Assembly (NCBI GenBank): GCA_008638375.1
Contig: CM018052.1
Location: 27,300,045 to 27,364,044 of the forward strand
Source: Nyssa sinensis
Taxonomy: Eukaryota; Streptophyta; Magnoliopsida; Cornales; Nyssaceae
DNA length: 64,000 nt
Direction: 5' to 3'
Below the pieces are notes generated by a model, which did not search any database, was not told the DNA's origin, and saw only the letters and a list, made by a program, of their open reading frames with translations. Positions 1 through 11,990 of this stretch are shown here, piece by piece. Position 1 is the stretch's first letter. The number at the start of each line of letters is the position of its first letter. The position numbers were made by a program, and so were the translations under genes.

Positions 1-5
1 TGATA

Positions 6-2552
6 ATGATGCAACGAGGAGACCAAATGGATCATGATGCATTTAGGATTCCTAACATGGATCATGTTGTTGATGATGAGCCAAGTCAAACTATAGAAGG
101 TCTTGTTATAGAAATTGAGGCATATTTTAAACTTCTAAAAGATGCGGAGTGCGAACTATATCCGGGTTGCAATAAGTTTACAACACTTCCGTTTCTTGTC
201 TAGTTGATGGTTATAAAAGTGACGTGTTCTTGGTCTGACAAGTCATTCACGATGGTGTTAGAGTTGTTGAAAGAAGCTTTTCCTAATAGTATAACATTAC
301 CAAAGTCGTTTTATGAAGCTAAGAAGATTATTGATGACCTTGGCTTCACTTGTAAAAAGTTTGATGCATGGCGTAATGATTGTATGATATACAAAAATGA
401 GGAGAAGAATAAGACAGGATGTAAAAATTGTCATGCATCTAGATATGTTGATGAAACTAGAAAGGTTGCTACAAAACAAGTTAGGTATTTTCTTTTGAAG
501 CCGATGCTCAAAAGGTTATTTATGTCATCAAAAACAACTTCTCTCATGAAATGGCATGCAGAGGGATGCACTGATGATGTTGTATTAAGGGATCCCGCTG
601 ATTCCTTTGGCTGGAAGAAATTTGATGAGCAAAACCCAGTGTTTGCATCTGACAATCGTAATGTTAGACTTGGGCTAGCAGCTGATGGATTCAATCCATT
701 TAGGACAATGACCATTGCTCATAGCATGTGGCCTGTTGTGTTAATGCCATACAACTTATCACCATGGATGTGCATGAAGCAACCATTTTTTTATCTTATC
801 TATGCTAATTGATGGGCCTCGTTCTCCTGGTAATAACATTGATGTGTATTTACAACTGTTGATTGAAAAACTGAATGAATTATGGGTGGATGATGTACTC
901 ACATATGATGCATCGACAAATCAAATGTTTCACATGCATGTAGCATTATTATGGAGAATAAGTGACTTCCCAGCATATGCAAACTTGTCGAGATGGAGCA
1001 CAAAAGGTAGATATGCATGTCTTTGCTACAACAAAGACACTCGATCTGAATGGTTGTTTCATTGTAGTAAGTTTTGTTACATGGGTCATCAATGATTTTT
1101 AAAACCTGACCATAAATTTCGACAAGATAGAGTATCTTTTGATGGCATGCGAGAGATGAAAGTTCAACCCAAACGATTATTTGGGAATGAGATATTATAA
1201 TAGTTACATGGTGTGGTAACAAATTATGAAAAAGTTGAGCAACCTAAAAAGAAGAAAACAACAAAAATGAGGAAAATGAGAGAAATTACACATGATAAAG
1301 ATCCTTTGAATTGGAAGAAACAGTGGAAAAAGAAGAGCATATTCTTTTAATTACCATACTGGGAGCATAATCTAATCCACTACAATCTTGATATTATGCA
1401 TATTGAAATAAATATGTGCGATAATATATTATGGACATTATTAGGTGCTGTTAGGAAACAAAGGATAGTTTGAAGGCTCGGCGTGATCTTGAAGCTATGG
1501 GTATGCGAAAAACGTTGCACCCCCAACAGTTAGGGAATGATAAAGTGTATATACCTGCTGCATGCTTCACAATGGACAAACAACACAAAGATATTTTTTG
1601 TAAAGTGCTAAAGAATGTCAAGGTTCAAGATGGTTATGCATCGAATATTTCACGGCCAGTGAATTTGAAAGATCACACAATTTTTTGTCTTAAGAGCCAT
1701 GATGGTCATATTTTGATGCAACAATTACTTCCTCTAGCAGTGCGAAAATCATTCTTGAAGCATTGTGAGTCAGGCAGTAATTGAATTATGCAATTTTTTC
1801 AGACATTTGTGTTCTAAAGTTATGACTATAAGAGAGTTTCAAACTCTTCAAGATCATATTGCAATCATACTTTGCCATCTAGAGAAAATATTTCCGCCAT
1901 CTTTCTTTGATACTATGAAGCATTTGCCCATCCATTTAGCTGAGGAGGCAATAATTGCCGGACCGGTGCAATATCGATGGATGTACCCTATTGAAAGGTA
2001 TATGTTTAATGTATTTAATTTTATATTTACTGTATTGAATTTTATAAATTGTATATTGTTTTTAAGAATTTCAATTTTTTATTGTGCTTTTAGGTTTTTA
2101 CTTACATTAAAGTTATATGTACGTAATCAAGCTCATCCCGAGGGCTCACTTACTGAGGGATATTTAGTAGAAGAATGCATGAATTTTTGTGGAAGGTATT
2201 TAGAGGATGTTGAAACTAAGTCCAACCGCCCAATTAGGAATTATGATAGAAATAACAAGTCCAGTCGGGGATTAGGGAATGGCAAACAGTTTCTCCTTGA
2301 TGACATCACATGGGCTCAAGCACATCGGTATGTGCTAATGAACTTCAATGCAATCACTTTATTTCGAGAGTAAGTCACCTCTCACTTATATTTCATAAAA
2401 ATATGACTGAATTATAATATGAGTAAATCTTTATTGACACATTAACTTGACAGGAAACATGTTACATTGCTTAGGAATGAGAGGCCTCGTGTAGGAAAAC
2501 ACCAAATTTGTCGTATTCACAATGAAACATTTCTCATTTGGTTTATGGATCA
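6..2552 (+). pseudogene. CACTA (En/Spm) TNP2-like transposase, broken, 5' part missing
   Basis: Remnant of the TNP2/Transposase_21 protein that cuts and joins CACTA transposon ends. The first part (6-1340, several frames) carries family phrases such as DAECELYPGCNKF, FYEAKKIIDDLG, LMKWHAEG, RNVRLGLAADGFNPF, MPYNLSPWMCMKQPFF, NIDVYLQ, YDAST and LSRWSTKG. A second part (about 1340-2373) is the DUF4218 region, with NLDIMHIEINMCDNI, YASNISRPVNLK, SHDGHILMQQLLPLAVRK, PIHLAEEAIIAGPVQYRWMYPIERYM and SLTEGYLVEECMNFC. A short exon (2452-2552, HNETFLIWFMDHV) follows an intron-like gap. Stops and frameshifts (near 200, 790, 1095 and 1785) show it cannot make a full protein. The N-terminal zinc-binding part lies left of the window. 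An AT-rich stretch at 2000-2090 looks like a retained intron. Confidence 0.9.
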
Positions 2553-2697
2553 TGTAAGTAGATATATTCATACGTAATTAAATTTGTATGCCAGACATGT
2601 CATGCTAATTTTTTTTTTTACAAGAAAAATATAGGTTAAGCAACTAAGATAAACAAGTAATGCACAAATATCACCTAAAGTTGAAATATTATCTGCA

Positions 2698-3354
2698 GGT
2701 CCTGACCAGTGGGGAAGGAGATATATGGGATATGTAATCAATGGGTTCAGATTTCGAGCAAAAAAGCGTGAGAGTAAAAGAAAAACTCAAAATAGTGGAG
2801 TTTTGTTGAATGTAAGTACAACTAGTTTTGCAAGTGCGGGAGATAGGAACCCAGTTGAAGGGGATGTCAGTTTCGATGGAGTTTTAACAGACATTATTGC
2901 ACTTAGATACACAAATGATCTTAAATTTGTGTTATTTAAGTGTGATTGGATTGATAACAATGAACGAAGAAAGATAGATGAGTTTGGGTTCACATTAGTT
3001 AACTTCAAACATTTGTTGTACGAAGAAAATCGATTAGAAGATGAACCTTTCATTCTTGCATCACAAGCACAAGTATGGTATGTGAAAGATTCATTGGAGA
3101 AAGATTGGCATATCATTGTGATTATGACACCTAGAGAGGTGTTTGATGTGCTAGCGAAAGAGCACATGACAGAACCACAAGTGGAACCATATAATGGTCA
3201 GCATTTGGATGATAATACATTCATAAATGATGAAGATTCTGCATGGGTTATGCATGCTGTCGATGGAGCAACAATTGATGTAAATATTGTTGAAGATGAT
3301 GATGTTGACACTGAAAGTGATGATGATGTTGACACTGAGAGTGATGATGATTAG
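2698..3354 (+). pseudogene. TNP2-like transposase, 3' exon (DUF4216 and acidic tail)
   Basis: This continues the TNP2-like gene after an AT-rich gap at 2553-2697. It has the DUF4216 layout that closes plant CACTA transposases: GDVSFDGVLTDIIALRY, then VLFKCDWID, FGFTLVNFKHLLYEEN, then EPFILASQAQVWYVKD and DWHIIVIMTPREVFDV. It ends in an acidic tail with two direct repeats of DVDTESDDD. This exon is open throughout and begins near 2698, ahead of the first ATG at 2725. The split into exons is inferred from homology and composition, not from transcripts. With the upstream lesions it is part of a dead gene. Confidence 0.85.
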
Positions 3355-3552
3355 CGATTTTATAATATCATTTCATTTTGTTTTCATTATTCATCATTTT
3401 ATTCTTGCATGAACTTATTATAGTGTCTGTGTATGTGTATGTTTTTTTTCAACACATATACCCATTCTTTATCATTGTAATGACTGTTTGCATTGTTAAC
3501 TTCTTTTTAATGGTTATTTAAGTTCTATCTAATCTTACATATTTTTTTTAAC

Positions 3553-5181
3553 ATGAGGCCACGAAAGATAACATATTTGAAAAAATCAATAAATCCATGC
3601 CCTACCACCAATCAACCCCAACCCTAAACCAACCCTCCCCGACCATCACGCCCCACCACCAATTAACCCCAACCCCAAACCAACCTTCCTTGATCATCAC
3701 ACCCCACCACCAATCAACCCCAACTCCAAAACCCTCACCGACCACCACCATCATCATCACCAATTCATACATTACCACAGTCTCCGTCAAGCACTTCTGT
3801 AAGTATGCATGTATTTCTATATTAACATATGTTATTTTTAATTCAAATTTCATGCATTTTCCTAGATTAAAGGGTGGCCATATTTATGTAATTTTTAACA
3901 TTGATCAGGTCCAAGTTCAGTACCTTCAACTAATTGTTCTCAATCTCGAAGACCTTCTCAAGCAAATCCTTTATAAGGTACAAGGCATGTATTGAATGTC
4001 AAGCTAGATGAGCTATTGCTCCCAATTGGAGAGAAGGCACCAGCTATTCAAACAAAATTGGGTATTATAGTTAGAAGCAGACTAAGATTACCCCTAACAT
4101 ATAAAGATTGGAGAAATGTATCAAAAGAACTTAAGAATCGTATTTTTTATGATGTGAAGGTATAAGAACTATAAGAACATATAATAATGATAGTTTAGAA
4201 CCCTTTTATTTTATTTATATGTTGTTTACATATGTAATATTTTTAATATAGGAAAATACTAGAGTAGAAGATATATTTAAATCCAACTGCATCAAATTCC
4301 TTGCCAAGAAATGGAAGGACTGGAAATGTCGCTTGAAAAAAGATTTCTATGATGCATTTGATACTGATGAAGAGCACCTTGTGCATCGTCCAGATAGGGT
4401 AGTAGAAAATCAGTGGGAATATCTAGTCCAACATTAGGGTTTTTAATCTGCAAGGGTATGAAACTTATATACTAGTTTTTTGTAATTTTTTTATTTATCT
4501 ATCTTACACAACTTATTGACGAATTTTCTTGAAAATATATAAAATATTATAAAAACGTAGTGAAATCAATAAAACTAATCGTGCTAAGTAGAAGATGAGC
4601 CACTCAACTGGAAGAATAGCCCATTGTTATGTTTGGGATAAGGTAAAACAAAATATTAAGTTGTAAGGGAATTTTAAGTTGTTATATTGTCTACTTATAC
4701 ATATTTAATTTAATACAAATGTTTACACTATCTTTTAATGTAGTGGAAAAAAGCTACTGGGAATGAACCAGATCAAATTACTATGTTTATTGAAACACAT
4801 ACCAATAAAAATGGTCAAATAGTTGACCAGGCATGAACTGATACAATTGTATGTTTAATACATATTCATATATTTTATGAAAATGATGTTTATTATTTAC
4901 TATATTCACTAACTTTGAAAATTTTGCACGAAAAGTTCAACGAACAACTTTCGCAGGTACCAGAATCTTCACAAACATTAGATTTTCGTGAGGAGGTTTT
5001 CTCTAATGTCATGGGACAAGAAAGGCCTGGTTGTGTGAGGACTTACGGCTTAGGTCCCACCCCATCAACTTTATTTACTCGCAAATGGGATGATAAGAAT
5101 AGGAGAGAATCGGAGCATATGAAAGAAAAGTTAGATCAGATGCAGGGTGAGATCACCGAATGGAAGAATAAATGTGAATAA
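3553..5181 (+). pseudogene. CACTA TNPA-like second gene (Transposase_24 domain), broken
   Basis: Second gene of the same CACTA element, lying just 3' of TNP2 and in the same direction, as is usual. TNPA-type proteins bind the subterminal repeats and assist excision. It starts in low-complexity Pro/Thr/Asn codons (3553-3790). After an intron-like gap it carries the Transposase_24 core: LDELLLPIGEKAPAIQTKLG, RSRLRLPLTYKDW (about 4000-4160), then FLAKKWKDWKCRLKKDFYDAF (4260-4435). Further pieces are WKKATGNEPDQI (4743-4835) and ILHEKFNEQLSQ to CVRTYGLGPTPSTLF (4919-5181), followed by a charged helical tail. Introns between them are AT-rich. In-frame stops (near 3990 and 4436) argue it is a pseudogene, although some stops may lie in introns. 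Confidence 0.82.
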
Positions 5182-5359
5182 TTATTCACAACAGTTGAGA
5201 TAATGCGAGCTCATATGCAAAAAACAGGATTTTCAATGAATGGTGCACCCTTTATTGGTTTGACTACTGGACAGGTATGATAAATTTAAGGGTTTATAAA
5301 TTTAAGATTATACTGATCTTCATTTAAAAAAATCAATATACAATATAATTATCTAATTT

Positions 5360-6103
5360 AAATAGGTTCCAGATGCATCAAGTGCTCACCAACCACATTT
5401 ATCAGCAAGTGCAAACTCAGATAATCAGGTGTCATCTCTCTCACAAGCACCACCTTCTTCACCTCATGAGGTTAGATATGTTTTCTTTTTGGTGATTACA
5501 TTAGTAACTAGTGACTCATATCATTCAATTCAAATATCTAATGCAGGAACCTTCAACAAAAAAAATTAAAGAAGCAACGTCATCACAACAATGATACTCT
5601 AAGGGTAAGTTTTTCATTTAATAATTACAACATTCTCTTATAATCCAATACTCTATACATATGCTTTTTTTTTTTTCTAGGTCTATATAAATATATAATA
5701 ACTAAAATCTTAAATAGTTAGGATTATTTTTAATAAAGGTAATAATGATAATTGTAGGTGGGAATGAAAGTTCATATTCTTAGCTTCCAAATACCAAAAG
5801 TAGTTGTGGCGAAGGGATCCATTGTTAGTTTGGACCCATCAAGAAAAGTAGAAGGGGTGGCACTTGGACCATACTTTTGTGAAGTAATTATTAAGGAGGT
5901 TGTAAAGCCCTGCTATCCTTTGATAAGGCCCCTTGATAGTGTTGACCTGCTTCAAGAGGCTATTGGAGAAAATATTGCATGGCAAATTAGTGATGTGGTA
6001 TGTGTTATTTTTTCTAATATCTTGATTTTGCAACTAAATATGAGCTTGTATAAACTAATTTATTTATTTATTTTTCATTTTTTCAGGTTAATGAGAATGA
6101 GTA
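5360..6103 (+). pseudogene. CACTA TNPA-like gene, C-terminal exons (TNP1/Transposase_23-like)
   Basis: Last exons of the TNPA-like gene. A short exon near 5365-5470 is Ser/His rich. The main one (about 5758-5998) encodes VVVAKGSIVSLDPSRKVEG, LGPYFCEVIIKEVVKP, YPLIRPLDSVDLLQEAIGENIAWQISDV. This is the compact domain at the C-terminus of plant CACTA second genes (Pfam TNP1/En/Spm, Transposase_23). A terminal exon VNENE followed by a stop is plausible at 6087-6103 after an intron with a TTTTTCAG acceptor. This domain itself is unbroken. The exon limits are inferred. Confidence 0.75.
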
Positions 6104-6539
6104 AATGATGGACTATTGTCTTTGATGTTGGGCTTCTCGTTGGATTGTTGTTTTTTATGGTGGGCTGTTGTTAATGCTGCTTGGAGTTGGAGTACATTCT
6201 AATTAGCATGCTTTTTACTTGTTTGAGACTTTTTTTTAGGAATTTGTTTTCCTGCTTATTTTGTTGTTGATGACTATTGTATTTGTTACTTGTTTGATGA
6301 ATATCTTACTTGGATATTGGGAGATTACCTATCTTGAATTTTATTTGTATGGATATTAATTTGGATTTGAGTTGGTGATGTCAAGTGATATTTTAATTTG
6401 GTTTTATATGAATGGATGAGTTTTGGTATGAGACATCTTATGTATGGATTGATGTATTCAGTGTTTAGTGCACTTAATAAGTGAATGTGTTTAAAATTTT
6501 GTAGGAATAGGTTAAAATCATTTTAAAAAGTGATCATTG

Positions 6540-7100
6540 ATTAGGAGTATATTAGCGGCAATTTTTTTCTCCATATAAAAAATTACGGCAAAAGATAAAC
6601 GCCACAAATTTTTTTGCGGCATTTAAAGAATTATTACAAAACTAAATGCTTTTAGTGGTGGTAAAATAATTGTTAGCAACGATAAACGCCACATATGTTG
6701 TTACGGCGATTGTAAAAGGGTCACAAACACTTTCAGCATTGTGGCGTTTGCTAAATACCACTACGAAAAAGGCTTTAGTGGTAGTTATACAATGGCCCCA
6801 AATGTTGCCTATTAGTGGCAGTTGCGAACGTGCCACCAAATTAATGACAACTAGAAAAATTCCACTACATGCATCATTTATACCCATATTCGTCAAACGA
6901 CACTTTTTTATTTTATTGGCAAATCCATTCGCCACTAAAACCGCCACAAATCATTTGAGGCAATTCCAGAACTGCTGCAACAAAATTACGACGGAGGCAT
7001 TGGCATCAAAAGGATAAAACGCCGAAAAAACGCCATAAATGTAATTAGTGGTAGTTTTTAAACCCTTTAGCGGTGTATGTAAAATGACACGAAAGGCCTA
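6540..7100 (+). repeat. CACTA 3' subterminal repeat region
   Basis: AT-rich DNA holding many short copies, in both directions, of units like TAAACGCCACAAAT, TTTGCGGC, TTAGTGGTGGTAA and GTGGCGTTT. Clusters of such 10-20 bp units next to the terminus are the binding sites for TNPA-type protein in En/Spm elements. Together with the terminal sequence at 7101-7113 they define the right end of the transposon. The open frames seen here on both strands are chance frames through the repeats. Confidence 0.85.
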
Positions 7101-7113
7101 TTTTCTTGTAGTG
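7101..7113 (+). mobile_element. CACTA 3' terminal inverted repeat (end of transposon)
   Basis: TTTTCTTGTAGTG is the inverse complement of the common plant CACTA start CACTACAAGAAAA. It follows the subterminal repeats directly, so the transposon ends at 7113. The flanking triplet is TGA. The other end, and hence the matching 3-bp target duplication, is left of the window, so the element exceeds 7.1 kb. Confidence 0.9.
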
Positions 7114-7181
7114 TGATGTTCTTATGTACTCCTTGTACTCCTTCCATCAATAAAAGTCTTCTTTATTGATAAAAAAAAAAG
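7114..7181 (+). mobile_element. LINE 3' tail with poly(A)
   Basis: The sequence ACTCCTTGTACTCC, then ATCAATAAAAG and TTATTGATAAAAAAAAAA resembles the 3' end of plant L1-type elements: a TTGATA-like end before poly(A). Only the last about 65 bp remain, butted against the CACTA end, so the CACTA probably inserted in or next to this LINE tail. Confidence 0.6.
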
Positions 7182-7686
7182 GAGTTGGTCCCTTCTTTAC
7201 TCTATTTTCTTTGCTGTTTAGTTTATCAATCTTGAAGGATGGAGTCCTGGCGGATTTTTTAGTCCCAAGAGATGGCCTAGAAACCTAGCCAATTGTGTTC
7301 CGCCACCCCTTTTTTTCTTGGGAAGATTCTGAACTCTCAAGGCTTTGTAATCTCTTGCCCTCTTCCTTGTCACTTTATTCTAATTGTGAGGATAGCCTCA
7401 GCTGGAATCCTAATCCCTCAGGTTCATTCTCTATTCACGATCTGTACCGATTCTTCAATTCTTCTCTTGGTGCATGCATTCATTCCCTGAAGCTGATTTG
7501 GGGCAACACCTCCCCCGGAGGGTTCGATTATTTGGTTGGCTAGCTTGGTATGGTAGATTGAAAACAACTGACCTTTTATTCAATCTTGGGATCTTTAGAG
7601 ATGAAGGTGATTACTTATGTTATTTTTATGGTGGGGTGTTTGAGTCCACTGACCATGTGCTTCTCTTATGCTCGAAAGTGTGGAAA
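7182..7686 (+). pseudogene. L1-type LINE, C-terminal reverse-transcriptase/zf-RVT region, part 1
   Basis: A 5'-truncated LINE. Reading across frames gives the zf-RVT region that follows the reverse transcriptase: DSLSWNPNPSGSFSIHDLYRFF, then RVRLFGWLAWYGRLKTTDLL, LFNLGIFRDEG, and ESTDHVLLLCSKVW. One frameshift near 7505-7520 separates the two halves. The reading frame stops abruptly at 7686, where a solo LTR begins, and resumes in the same frame at 10379 or 10384 beyond it. Confidence 0.82.
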
Positions 7687-10378
7687 TGTCACGCCCCAAA
7701 TTTCCACGAACCTGGGGGTGAGTGTAATGAAACTAAAAGAAAATAAAATAAAAGAACAAGAGACATTCACGTGCATTTTAACACTAGCTCAATCCAGGTT
7801 CTGATACAAATTCGTAAGCCTTATCCATTGCTCACAACACATAAATTAAACATGCATAGTTCAGGGCTTATTCCTTTATACAATATCAATGCATGCCCCA
7901 AGGGCCAAAATACTCTTAAGTTCTTTCTTCCACTAAAACATCACCGAATCTCATGTAGCCGGAGCGTCATCTGAAATGGTATCCCACGAATGGGTCAGCT
8001 CAACTGCTGGTATAATATAATGCTAATGCAAGAAACAAAATTAAGGCGTGGCATGTGCAAGTGTACGTTTATATCTACATGGCATTCAATATCATCAATG
8101 CAGTATATGAACAGTATGCATGACGCACCCATGCAACTCTATGCCACACTTATGTCTCGCTTTACGGACCTTCTTCGCAGGCCTGCGAGTACCTCAATAT
8201 GTCTCTCTTCACGGTCCGGATCCCGTCTGGCATGCGAGTACCAATAGCCGATTTTGAGTTTTTCACCACAGGATCTACACCCTCAGAATGCATAGCACCA
8301 CGTGCTCAACTCACGCCATGTCCCAAGGAATCACACTATGCCAACATGCTCTGATTCCACCATGCCATAATGTAATCTCAATAATGCATCTTATCCACAC
8401 ATGAAGCATGCTTTAGACAATGCATTACACAATAACCTTCAAATCACAAAATCCCTTTCATCAAGGGTACATGCCATACATAGTTCACTTAAACACATGT
8501 TTTAAGTTACACAATTCATAATCTCAACAGTTCCCGAAAATATAATTCACACATTATGCTAAGACATGGAATATACACATAGTCATGATCCATATCCATC
8601 ACTTAACCAAACATTCAAAAAAAGATAACAAGAAACCCATAAGCATATAAGCAATCGAATAAATATGTGAATCATCAAGTCAACATGACAATTACTCCTA
8701 ACTTAATCCTATTTCTTACTTAGCACAATATATCATACCTGATGGGTCAGTCTCAACCTAAGAGGGTGTACTTATAGCATAGTGGAACTAACAGTAAGAA
8801 TGCAGAAGGTCAGACCACCTTTTCTTTGCCCTTCAGTGTTCCTAAAATCATGAAATACAATTCAGTTCAATTGTTACTTGAATTATGCTATTCATCAAAT
8901 TTTATGTCTTTATTTTATGAGTTTCTATTTTTCCAAAATAAACTCTACTGTTGAGCCTGGAATGTCGAAGAAAGTTGGTTTAGGCTTTCGCGGAATTCAA
9001 ATTGGACATCCGAGCTAAAAAGGGCAAAACGATCATTTTACACTTTTATGGGTTCTCACATCCCGTGACCTCTTTTCATAAATTGAACTCCACGGTCGAG
9101 TCCAGAATGGTTGAGATAATAAAACTCCACTATTTGTTTACTTAAATCGGAGTTCGTTTGACTACATTTCAACTCAAGGGCACTTTGATAATTTTTAATG
9201 TTATTACGGCTCTTTTATTTTTTGGAACCCCGTCTTATAAAATGGACCTCGCCATTGGTCTCAGAATGGTCAACATAGTCAAAATACACTAATGACTTGT
9301 CCCATTTGGAATCTGGATCGTTTTATGATATTTAAAATAATTTAATTAATTAATTAATTAAATTAATATTTTATTAATATTTTATTCAGGGGGTCAAACT
9401 ATAATTATTTAAAAGTTCTAGGGGTCAAAGCTGAATTTTCAACAGTTTTGGGGGCCAAATTTAAATTTCAAAAAGTTCTGGGGTTAAATTGTAATTTCTA
9501 AAATTCCCTATTCCAAATCTGGATAGCCAAACAGTAGCTAAGCCCCAAAACAGGGATAGGATATCCTTATTCTTAATTTAATTCCAATTCCAATTTCTTA
9601 ACCCTGTAACCAAACACCCCCAATCCCATTTTAAATTTAAAACATATGGCTGACACGTGGGGGGTGGGTCGGTCTTAACCCAACTCGAACTGACCCAGAC
9701 CTGAACCCGACTCGGACCCGAACCCTGAACAGTACTCCTTCTTCTTCATTTTTTCGGTAAGGTTCCAACGCCGACGACTATTTTTCAACCAGTTTTCATC
9801 AATTTTTCAATGCGATTCTCTTCTGTTTTTCAAAGGGATTTCATTCCTAGGGTTGTTTTTCAATTTAATCCATTGGATCAGCCACGACCGACTCTCCGGC
9901 CAACCCATTTTCTGGCATTTTCTCCACTGTTTCAAGACCAAATCATCTCCATTCATTTTCTGCACCTTATAGAATCAGATCTAGGCCATTTAGATTAAGT
10001 TTTAAAGGACAAAACTCCTAAACCCAATTATCCTATCCAACCTGCAACTCCATCTTTTTCACTCATTTCCTAACCATTTTAGTTCATTCTTTTTGCAAAA
10101 TGATCTACATTTTATGTACTACAAAGCCCTAAAATCAAATCAAATTAACATGCTTAAAAATTGAAAAACCAGAACCGAGCTACTTACCAACTTTTCTGGG
10201 TTTTTCTCCCTCTTGCCGTGTGCCCTCTTCTCCTCCTTGGTTCAAGCTTCTCCCAATGCCCATCACTCTCTAACTCAGCTCCTCTCTCCTGTTTTTTGAT
10301 GTCCTTTCTCTCTCTAACCCAACTAATAATAATAATAATAAATTTGCTTCAAAAAAAAAAAACTTTCAAATTCTTACA
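7687..10378 (-). mobile_element. Solo LTR of a Ty3/gypsy element (family of element A), with target duplication
   Basis: Starts TGTCACGCCCC and ends TTCTTACA on the plus strand, so the element reads on the minus strand (TGTAAG...GGCGTGACA). The flanks GGAAA (7682-7686) and GGAAA (10379-10383) form a perfect 5-bp duplication. Removing LTR and one copy restores an open LINE frame. Its 3' part matches the LTR of element A in inverse orientation, for example the shared end, the paired GGTACTCATGCC-type repeats (8150-8250) and the common LTR cassette (8880-9300). There is no interior, so it is the product of LTR-LTR recombination. Length is 2692 bp. The small open frames inside it look non-coding. 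Confidence 0.9.
8881..9300 (-). repeat. Shared LTR cassette in the solo LTR
   Basis: Holds, inverted relative to element A, the motif GATGAATAGCAT (8885-8896, complement), then CTACTGTTGAGCCTGGAATG with TTCGCGGAATTCAAATTGG. Two more diverged copies follow (CCACGGTCGAGTCCAGAATG near 9090, CGCCATTGGTCTCAGAATGG near 9252), separated by AGGGCAAAACGATCATTTT-like linkers. It is the same cassette found in the LTRs of A, C, E and the gag-only element. Confidence 0.8.
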
Positions 10379-11213
10379 GGAAAGCTTGCTCAAGCTGCAT
10401 TAGTTGGTGGCACATTCAATGGGTTTGCCCAAACTCCATCCCAAACACTCTCAGCTGGTGGTCAGGTTTTAGCTTTAGTAAGTTTAATAAGGAAATTTGG
10501 AATGCAGTCCCATTTATTATTATGTGGACCATTTGGAAGTAGAGAAATGATTGTGTTTTTAACAAGTCTCAACTTCAGTGGGGCGTTGTGTTGGATCTTG
10601 TGAAGGTGGAAGTTTCTCTTTGGGTTAAGTGTAATCTTTTCTAGTCTAATTATTCCATAAACAACTTCATTTTTCGCCTCCAAAATATCATTGACTGCTC
10701 TTAACTGGTTGCCCTTCATCAACCAACCCATGTTTGGAGAGCTTGGTTGTAGCTAACAGGTTCCTTTATGATTATACTTGATGTTTTTTTTAGGTGGTTT
10801 ATATTAAGGGTTCAGGCAAACTTTGGGAGATTTGATTAAGATATACCCCTTGTTTTTCTTCTTTTCTTCATGTTATTGGGCCAAGCTCCTCATTAGAATT
10901 TTTCTGCAAGTTTGGCTTTGGTTCTTTAAAGGAAAGTTTGCAAGTAGCAGGGTCGTTGCTTGGAAGCATATTGAAAATTATGGAGTAATCTTGGCAACTC
11001 ACCAAATTTGGGAGTCTTTTTTCTTTTTTGGTTTGGTGCTTAGTAGATGATTAGGTCTTAGCTTGGTGCCAACCTAGTTGGGATGGGGTTCTTAAGCTTT
11101 GATGCTTTGTGCACCTCTCCTCATTTTGATGTATTTGATGTAATTTTTGTATCCCATGTACACTTTAATTGCATCAATATATCTCTTTTTTTTGTTGATA
11201 AAAAAAATGGTGA
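10379..11213 (+). pseudogene. L1-type LINE, C-terminal region and 3' UTR, part 2
   Basis: Resumes the LINE broken at 7686. In one frame it reads SCISWWHIQWVC, TLSWWSGFSFSKFNKEIW, PFIIMWTIWK, then a stop, then RNDCVFNKSQLQWG and VEVSLWVKCN. This is the tryptophan-rich tail that ends plant L1 proteins (W.IW..RN...F). A 3' UTR follows to about 11213 (CTTGGTGCCAACC, TTTTGTATCCC, GCATCAATATATC), ending TTGATAAAAAAAA. The stop codon within WTIWK*RND marks it as dead. Confidence 0.82.
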
Positions 11214-11427
11214 CAAAACAATGGCACAAAGATAAAGTGAGGAACAGACTGAGAAACCCTTTCTCTTCGTCTCACTCTTTCAATATTTGAAAGTCAAACA
11301 AAATGGGGCAAAATCGATTCCGAAATTAGGATTTTTCTGTCAAATTCTACTTTGTGAAACAAAAGACATTAATACCTCTACTATTTTCTCATTTGGTAGT
11401 ATGATATTTGGGTAGACATTTATTTTT
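11214..11427. other. Unassigned AT-rich spacer
   Basis: No open frame, terminal repeat or other element recognised. It lies between two LINE fragments of opposite direction and may hold the target duplication of either. Confidence 0.4.
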
Positions 11428-11990
11428 TAAGTGGAATTTTTATTACTAAAGGGGCAGGGGAACAACCCAAACCAAGCTCATGAAGAGCAAACAACACCAA
11501 AACTAAAAACCAAAAACAACCAAAAGGGTTCCTTACTTAAAGAACTCATAAGATACACTGCCTAAATTGAAACAACACTAAGAGTCAACCATACTACACA
11601 ACAAAAACAACACAGAATAGACCATTCAGATGATATGAAAATTTGACCCTCCCCCCTAAGCTATGTTTTAATTTCAAATTATTTTGAGTATTTGGCACAT
11701 CATTCGAAGTGGAGATCACAATGCCCAAGGCTATTTCTACCTTTTTTTTTACAGGCTCCATAGATATCTACTTCATTCAAATGATCCTGCAATTTTTTCT
11801 TCCCATAGGTTATAGACAGTGCTTGATAAAGCAAGCTTCCTAACTTTGGAGTATAATGACTTCCCTTTCCATTGGTTAGTCATCCATTGCAGTTCCTCCT
11901 CCCATATTTTAGGTTGTCTAATGACTAAGGAATCCAGGTAGAGTTGCCTTTTAAATAGCTTTGTAAAACCTAGACGAGCCACTCTAGACT
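11428..11990 (-). pseudogene. L1-type LINE 3' fragment, minus strand
   Basis: On the minus strand, 11982-11773 encodes IWEEELQWMTNQWKGKS, then KVRKLALSSTVYNLWEEKI. This matches the end of plant LINE ORF2 (K..KLA..ATVY.+W.ERN). The 3' UTR on the left ends near 11428 in TTTATTACTAAAGGGGCAGG. The match is clear for the C-terminal 70 residues only. The upstream part is missing, as in 5'-truncated LINE insertions. Confidence 0.7.
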
